DNA of 64,000 bases, taken from the NCBI RefSeq assembly GCF_007655005.1, contig NZ_SZVW01000030.1:30441-94440 (forward strand). The letters run 5' to 3'. Made by a program: the position numbers and the translations under genes. This document shows positions 59,348 through 64,000 of the stretch, piece after piece. Under the pieces are notes generated by a model. The model searched no databases. It was given only the letters and a program-made list of their open reading frames with translations, and was not told the origin of the DNA. This DNA is from Streptomyces tibetensis. Its GTDB lineage: Bacteria > Actinomycetota > Actinomycetes > Streptomycetales > Streptomycetaceae. Within the stretch, counting starts at the first letter, position 1; every line of letters begins with the position of its first letter.

Positions 59348-61285
59348 CTACGGCAGGTCCCTGGTCGTGCTCGCGACCAGGCGGCCCACCTCGAAGCCCT
59401 CGAGATGGGCCGTGTGTGCGGAGGCGGCGCCTTGGACCAGCAGGTCTGCCCGGCCGCCGGCGAGGTCCACGGAAGCGCGGGGGCGCTGGTCGAGGTACAC
59501 GTCGACGCGGTCGACGTTCTCCGCCGTGAGCATCATATGGAGCGCGCCATCGACGGGGGCGGCCTCCGTGATCGTCACGGCGTGGGGAGCCAGACCTTGC
59601 AGAAGCCGGCCCGCGTGGTCCAGGAGATCGGTGTTGCCCTCCAGCAGATCGCGGCGCGTCATACGGTGCAGCTCGTGGGGGACGACACCCAGGTCCTCCA
59701 CCGGCGTGCCCGAGTTCGGGCCGACCCGCAGCGTGCGGCGTATCGACACCCGCATCCCGGCACCCTTCGGCAGGGGCAGGTAGGGCGTGCCCGGGTCGTC
59801 CGCCAAGAATTCGGAGAGCAGATCATGCGTCCATACATTGGCGCCGCCGGCGCCTGTGTTCTCGTCGGTGCCGAGCACGGGGCCGATGCCATGGTCCTGG
59901 AAGCCGGCCGCGAAGATGTCCGTGGCCGAGTAGCACCGGGCGTTGGTGATGAGTACGACGGGCCCGAAGTACTGCTGCCCGATTGCGTTCGCGCCGTCCT
60001 CGGGGCTGATCGGGAAGGCGCCGGAGTAGACCGAGCCGGTCTCGACGGCCTGTTCCATGGACGGCACCCAGGGGCCCAGATCCAGTCCCGGAGCGCCCTG
60101 GAGCCGTCGGCAGATCCGCAGATTGAGCGGGGTGTTCACGAACTGCACCGGTTCGGGAGTGATCCGGCGCGGTGTCAGCGTCTGCAGGGTGAATTCGGCT
60201 GCGTGGATGTGCCCTCCGCCGTTGTCCCGGACGTCCACGATGAGACCGTCCTGCGGCAGTTGCCGGATGAGCCGGACGAACTCGGCGACGAACGTGCCGG
60301 GGCTGTTGACGTTGAACGTGAAGATGCGGATGTGGCCGAACGTTCCGGACGGCGTGGTGACGGCCCGGGCCCGGAACACCTTGGGCATGCTGGTGGCGAT
60401 CTCGCCCGCCCCCAGGTCCGGCAGGGAATCGTCCGCTTCGGCGGCCCGTTCCTGGGCGACCACCCGGGGCGCGAACAGGAGCACTTTGGCCCGCTGGGTC
60501 TCGTCCCCGTCGAGGTCCAGGCCCTGGAACCCGTGCGTGTCCCGGTCGGCTGAGACGAACGAGGGCAGGTTTTCCACGATCTGCCAGCTCTGCCGGAGTT
60601 CCCTGGCCGTTCCGGCAAGGTCGACGTAACTGACCGTCACCCACTCTTCCAGCGGCGGAAGATGCATGATGAGCGGCCGCACGGTCAGTGACTGCACACC
60701 TCGGCTGCGCCGGGCCGCCGTGTTGCTACCGGCGAACCGAGCCGCGTTGAGGTCGACGGCGTCCAGGATGGGGATGCCGCTCCAGTGGGTGATCTCGACC
60801 CCCGGCTCGAACCCCGGGGCCGAGAAGCCGCTCACCACGTGGGTGACCAGGTACCGGGTGCGGTCCCCTTCCGTGCAGGACTCGACCAGGAACGGAAGGA
60901 AGGCGATCTTGTCGTTGAAGGGGTCGGGCAGCAGGTAATTGGTGTGCAGATCCCGCACGGAGTGGAAGATCTCCGACATCTCCGCGTGGAACAGCCACTC
61001 CCTCGGCATGGTCTGCGGTGTCTGCCGCTCCATGCGCCGACGCAGCAGCCGCAGCCGCTGGACCGGGTTGACGGCGTGCATCGCGGTTTTCAGCGGCAGA
61101 TGGGCATAGTTCTGCTCCAGCAGGACCAAGGCCTGGTCCACGAGGAGCCGACGATCCTCCAGGGACAGCTGGTCGGCGCCCTGGAGGAAGGCGGGCAGGG
61201 GGGCCGCACCGAGCAGGTGGTCACGTACCGGTTCCTCCGCGTTCTGGAGGAACTCGGGTGCGTTCTCATGAACGGGCTTGGTCAT
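59348..61285 (-). CDS. S41-family peptidase-like protein, intracellular
   Basis: 645 residues from ATG 61285. The C-terminal half shows an S41/tail-specific-protease core: GLIVDVRDNGGGHI (347-360) and NARCYSATDIFAAGFQD (448-464) with Ser453 in the place of the catalytic serine. The N-terminal 300 residues have no clear PDZ signature and are of unknown fold. No signal peptide or membrane helix is seen, unusual for S41 proteases, which mostly act outside the membrane. It lies 48 bases downstream of a protease-nuclease fusion and ends in a strong terminator. Function unknown; coupling to the upstream gene is the main clue. Confidence 0.8.
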   Translation of the reverse strand: MTKPVHENAPEFLQNAEEPVRDHLLGAAPLPAFLQGADQLSLEDRRLLVDQALVLLEQNYAHLPLKTAMHAVNPVQRLRLLRRRMERQTPQTMPREWLFHAEMSEIFHSVRDLHTNYLLPDPFNDKIAFLPFLVESCTEGDRTRYLVTHVVSGFSAPGFEPGVEITHWSGIPILDAVDLNAARFAGSNTAARRSRGVQSLTVRPLIMHLPPLEEWVTVSYVDLAGTARELRQSWQIVENLPSFVSADRDTHGFQGLDLDGDETQRAKVLLFAPRVVAQERAAEADDSLPDLGAGEIATSMPKVFRARAVTTPSGTFGHIRIFTFNVNSPGTFVAEFVRLIRQLPQDGLIVDVRDNGGGHIHAAEFTLQTLTPRRITPEPVQFVNTPLNLRICRRLQGAPGLDLGPWVPSMEQAVETGSVYSGAFPISPEDGANAIGQQYFGPVVLITNARCYSATDIFAAGFQDHGIGPVLGTDENTGAGGANVWTHDLLSEFLADDPGTPYLPLPKGAGMRVSIRRTLRVGPNSGTPVEDLGVVPHELHRMTRRDLLEGNTDLLDHAGRLLQGLAPHAVTITEAAPVDGALHMMLTAENVDRVDVYLDQRPRASVDLAGGRADLLVQGAASAHTAHLEGFEVGRLVASTTRDLP

Positions 61286-61333
61286 GGTGACGCGCCGGCC
61301 TTTCACGACGTACGAGCGGAGCTTGACGGGAAT

Positions 61334-63262
61334 TCAGCCCCATTGGATGTCGGACGTGGACCGCAGGGGCGAGCGATCCGCCGCAGTCTCGGGCACACTC
61401 AGGGTGTCGCCCTTGTGGAGGGCGGCGGGGAAGCGCACCCGGGTGCGGTCCTCGACCTCGCCGAGCGTGACCTGGAAGACCCGGAACTCGTCCAATTCCA
61501 GCGATTCGAGCTGGTCCAGGTTCTGGGTGAGCAGAAACGCCCTGGCTTTCAGTTCGCCGTTCTCGGTGAAGGCGATGACCTTGTAGAACTCGCGGGGTAT
61601 GCGCACGCCGCGATAAACCCGGTCATCGTCCTGGAAAACGGGTCCGCCGAAGACGCTGATCCTGAGGTCGTCGACGTCGACATCGTCGAATACGGCATCC
61701 TCCAGTGCGCCCCACACCCCTTGCTTGGCGCTCTGGTTGAAGTCGTCCATCTGCGGTGTGATGTTGGTGTAGCAGAAGGAGTCGGTGTTGGCCTTGCGCG
61801 CCTCCGGCAGACTGCCCCAGAGCAGATCCGCGCGGCGGGCGATGTGCCCCCGGTCGAGCCGGTTGGCCTGGTACAGCTCGTTGCCGACCTGCGCCGTGCC
61901 GGGCAGCCGCAGGTCCTTGACGAAGGGGATGCCGCTGCGGCTGAGCTTCTTCAGCGAGCCGCCGTCGACGTTCCAGGCCACCCAGAACGGGAAGCGCCGC
62001 TTCTCGCTCAGGGTGAGGGAGAAATGCGTGTACGGGATGACCGGCGAGCCGTCCAGGAGCGCGGCGTCGCGTGCGAGGTCGGTGTCCAGTACCGGGGCCT
62101 CGACTCGTTCGCCGAGGAAGTCGGCGTCGTAGCCGGCGATGATCTCGAGCTGCTCCGGCGCCGGCTGGCTGAGGGTGATGTCGAGCTTCTCGAACACCGA
62201 GGTCGACAGGCAGGCCAGGGCGTGCTCGTCCGGGTCGCCGGTGCCCTCGCCGGCGAAGTGCAGACCGGCGAGCACCGTACTCACGCTGTCGTCGCCCTCC
62301 TTGAACATCCACACCGAGCCGGAGTCACCGCCGCTGCTGACCTCACCGCCCGCCGACGGATGATCGGGGTCCGGGCCGATCTCGAAGCACCCGATGGTCT
62401 GCAGGCCCGTCACCCCGCCATAGTTGATCTTCGCTACGGTGTCGATGCGGCGGACGATGCCATGGGTGACCCCGGTGGACCGGCCGCTCTTGACCACCTT
62501 GTCGCCGAGCTCCGGCTCCCCCAGGGTCCGCGGGGCGACGTCCAGTTCGAGGATCTCCGGGAGGGAGCCGCGGTCCTTGATGGTCGCCACCGCGCAGTCG
62601 CCGGCCACGCCGAGGTGGGAGCGCTTGAGCACGCCCATCCGGTTGCGGTCGATGCGATTGTCGTCCCGAGTGCCGGGCTGCACGACCTCGATCCCCAGTT
62701 CGCCAAATGCGCCGTGCAGCACATGCCAGTTGCTGAGCACGTATGGTGTGCCGTCGGCCCGGTCGAACACGATGCAGCCTATGGTGCCGGCCGACACCGT
62801 CACCGCGCCGACGCTGGCTCCGGGCCGGACGGGATCCAGCCGAGTCTTGCGCAGCGGGCTCTCGACCTCGGCCACCATGTGGAAGCTCGGCTTGTAGGTG
62901 CGCTCTATGACATCGGTGGGCACCTCAATACCGTCGACGGTGATGCTGGCCGGGATCAGCGAGGTGCCCAGGGACTCCAACTCCTCCGGCTCGGCCTTGG
63001 TCGCCACGGTGAACTGCAATGCCACTTCCCCGCCCGGCTGATCACTGGTGACCTTACGGCCGACGCCCACCGACGTGATGTTCGGATCCTCCAGCAGATG
63101 TGGCCCCCGGACGCGTATGTACTGCCTCAGCGACGAGATGAGGTCACTGTCGGATGACGAGCCCTTCTTTGCCGAGGCGGTCTTCGCAGCGGGCTTCGAC
63201 GCGGCCTGCGGTTTCGGGGTCCTCGAGGTGGTCTTCTTCGTGTTCGTCGTCCTGGTAGCCAT
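61334..63262 (-). CDS. Trypsin-like protease fused to a DNA/RNA non-specific endonuclease
   Basis: 642 residues. Residues 1-36 are a Lys/Ala/Thr/Pro-rich basic tail, like a nucleic-acid-binding extension. Residues about 150-360 form a trypsin-like serine protease with His180 (SNWHVL), Asp222 (GDCAVATI) and Ser314 (GGDSGSVW). Residues about 405-610 form a beta-beta-alpha-metal nuclease of the NUC1/EndoG type with the DRGH motif (His473) and Asn500 (TNITPQ). No signal peptide. All catalytic residues of both enzymes are in place. The neighbour downstream is an S41-type protease. A self-processing, protease-triggered nuclease is a reasonable inference. Confidence 0.87.
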   Translation of the reverse strand: MATRTTNTKKTTSRTPKPQAASKPAAKTASAKKGSSSDSDLISSLRQYIRVRGPHLLEDPNITSVGVGRKVTSDQPGGEVALQFTVATKAEPEELESLGTSLIPASITVDGIEVPTDVIERTYKPSFHMVAEVESPLRKTRLDPVRPGASVGAVTVSAGTIGCIVFDRADGTPYVLSNWHVLHGAFGELGIEVVQPGTRDDNRIDRNRMGVLKRSHLGVAGDCAVATIKDRGSLPEILELDVAPRTLGEPELGDKVVKSGRSTGVTHGIVRRIDTVAKINYGGVTGLQTIGCFEIGPDPDHPSAGGEVSSGGDSGSVWMFKEGDDSVSTVLAGLHFAGEGTGDPDEHALACLSTSVFEKLDITLSQPAPEQLEIIAGYDADFLGERVEAPVLDTDLARDAALLDGSPVIPYTHFSLTLSEKRRFPFWVAWNVDGGSLKKLSRSGIPFVKDLRLPGTAQVGNELYQANRLDRGHIARRADLLWGSLPEARKANTDSFCYTNITPQMDDFNQSAKQGVWGALEDAVFDDVDVDDLRISVFGGPVFQDDDRVYRGVRIPREFYKVIAFTENGELKARAFLLTQNLDQLESLELDEFRVFQVTLGEVEDRTRVRFPAALHKGDTLSVPETAADRSPLRSTSDIQWG

Positions 63263-64000
63263 GCCGGCACATCCCTTCGTGTGCGAGACAGCACCCGAGA
63301 AGCGCCGGGCCCGGCCGACACCGGCGTGTTGGGCGTATGCAGTCGCGGAGCGGGGCGGTGACGCTCACCGGCAACGTCTCCTCGCCGGTGGGGCGTTCGA
63401 TCGCGGCACCATTGGCCGGACGAAGGGCGGCCACGGCCCTTGCACAATGGCCACTTTCGACCATCGCTCGACAGCGACTTCGCTGACAATTCAGATTCTG
63501 GAGAACTCGGGAAGGCGGTTCTGCCCCTCATATCCATGATGGTTGAGCGGCCCGAAGAGGCAAGTCGACATTGCCACCCGAATAGGTTCCAGTGAAGCAT
63601 CAAATGTTGAATGAGGCTCAAGGTTGTACGTCGACGGGGAGCGTGTTCGGACAGTGTGCGGGCCGTGTGGGCTGGGCACCCGGTCTCTGGCGGCAGAATG
63701 GCAAAACGGCAAAGCGGCGAGGCGGCACCAGCAAACCGGTGCTCTACCCGGCCTCGGCCTGACAAGCATGTAGGGCTGGGTGTAAGCCCATTCCTCGAGT
63801 GGGTGCGGTGAAAGCAACTGCGCAACGAGGGCATTCTGGGTTCCGGTTGCAGATCTCGCAATCCACACCGAACCCAGAGGGCCTCGCCCGTTCACGGACC
63901 AGTCAGGGCGTGCCACCTGTCACCGACGTCCCGGGACAGCGCACCTAGTGACCTGGTTTTGAGTTCTGGGCGCGCCCCATGAGTCGTGTTCTGTTTCAGA
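63263..64000. other. Right-edge region, no gene recognised
   Basis: About 740 bases upstream of the nuclease-protease gene. GC falls to mixed levels and stop codons occur in most frames. The promoter of the gene should lie within 63263-63500; I could not identify it. An inverted repeat (TCTGGGTTC at 63835-63843 and GAACCCAGA at 63870-63878) near the right edge may be a terminator or an IS end. No family-like reading frame was found. Confidence 0.5.

Overview
The window is high-GC, densely coded DNA with actinobacterial signatures: GTG starts, ATGA overlaps, SpoIIE-type phosphatases, PucR/TetR/LuxR-type regulators, SCO5918-, SCO6745- and DUF5994-type proteins, and many secreted hydrolases carrying ricin-type (CBM13) or AbfB (CBM42) domains. 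It most resembles a Streptomyces chromosome, probably an arm region, because degraded insertion sequences and gene fragments are common. The species cannot be told from the sequence alone.

Layout. 1-1979: DUF485 protein plus sodium:solute symporter. 2038-4458: PAS/GAF/SpoIIE/HATPase phosphatase. 5082-9981: complete five-gene branched-chain-amino-acid-type ABC importer, divergent from a PucR and a TetR regulator (10170-12127) across an inverted repeat. 12158-19249: acyl-CoA catabolic locus (acyl-CoA dehydrogenase, SDR, acyl-CoA synthetase, HAD phosphatase, thiolase, TetR) in which the APH-type kinase and the enoyl-CoA hydratase are broken. Two near-identical 22-bp palindromes and one half-site mark its likely TetR regulon. 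19363-23848: alpha/beta hydrolase, SCO6745-type protein, and a divergent LysR/quinone-oxidoreductase pair. 24270-25605: patch of IS5 and IS1380 debris with a truncated Ser/Thr kinase. 25833-30135: NarL-type two-component system and an MMPL exporter. 30969-34442: fatty-acid desaturase, its ferredoxin reductase (with a 66-bp tandem duplication) and a divergent PucR regulator. 35501-39784: cold-shock block with two CspA proteins, a DEAD-box helicase, an SCO5918 protein and a MerR-like gene killed by a nonsense codon but preceded by a ~700-nt leader. 40232-41838: DUF5994 gene and debris.

42277-58955 is an arabinoxylan/xyloglucan-degradation island: GH127, GH62, GH27, two GH43, GH74 and an SGNH esterase, nearly all with CBM13 or AbfB modules. 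Working together outside the cell, these would strip arabinose and acetyl side groups and cut xyloglucan. The island is also a graveyard: remnants of GH3, GH74, a GH6-like enzyme, AbfB and CBM13 modules lie between the intact genes, with an IS256 remnant. Two GH43 promoters share a composite palindrome, and the GH3 remnant retains two LacI-type operators.

58984-59190 holds what may be an eroded CRISPR array. 59348-63262 encodes an S41-type protease next to a protein fusing a trypsin-like protease to a DNA/RNA non-specific endonuclease. Neither has a signal peptide. This pair is the best candidate here for an undescribed, possibly defensive, system. The last 740 bases contain no gene I can recognise.
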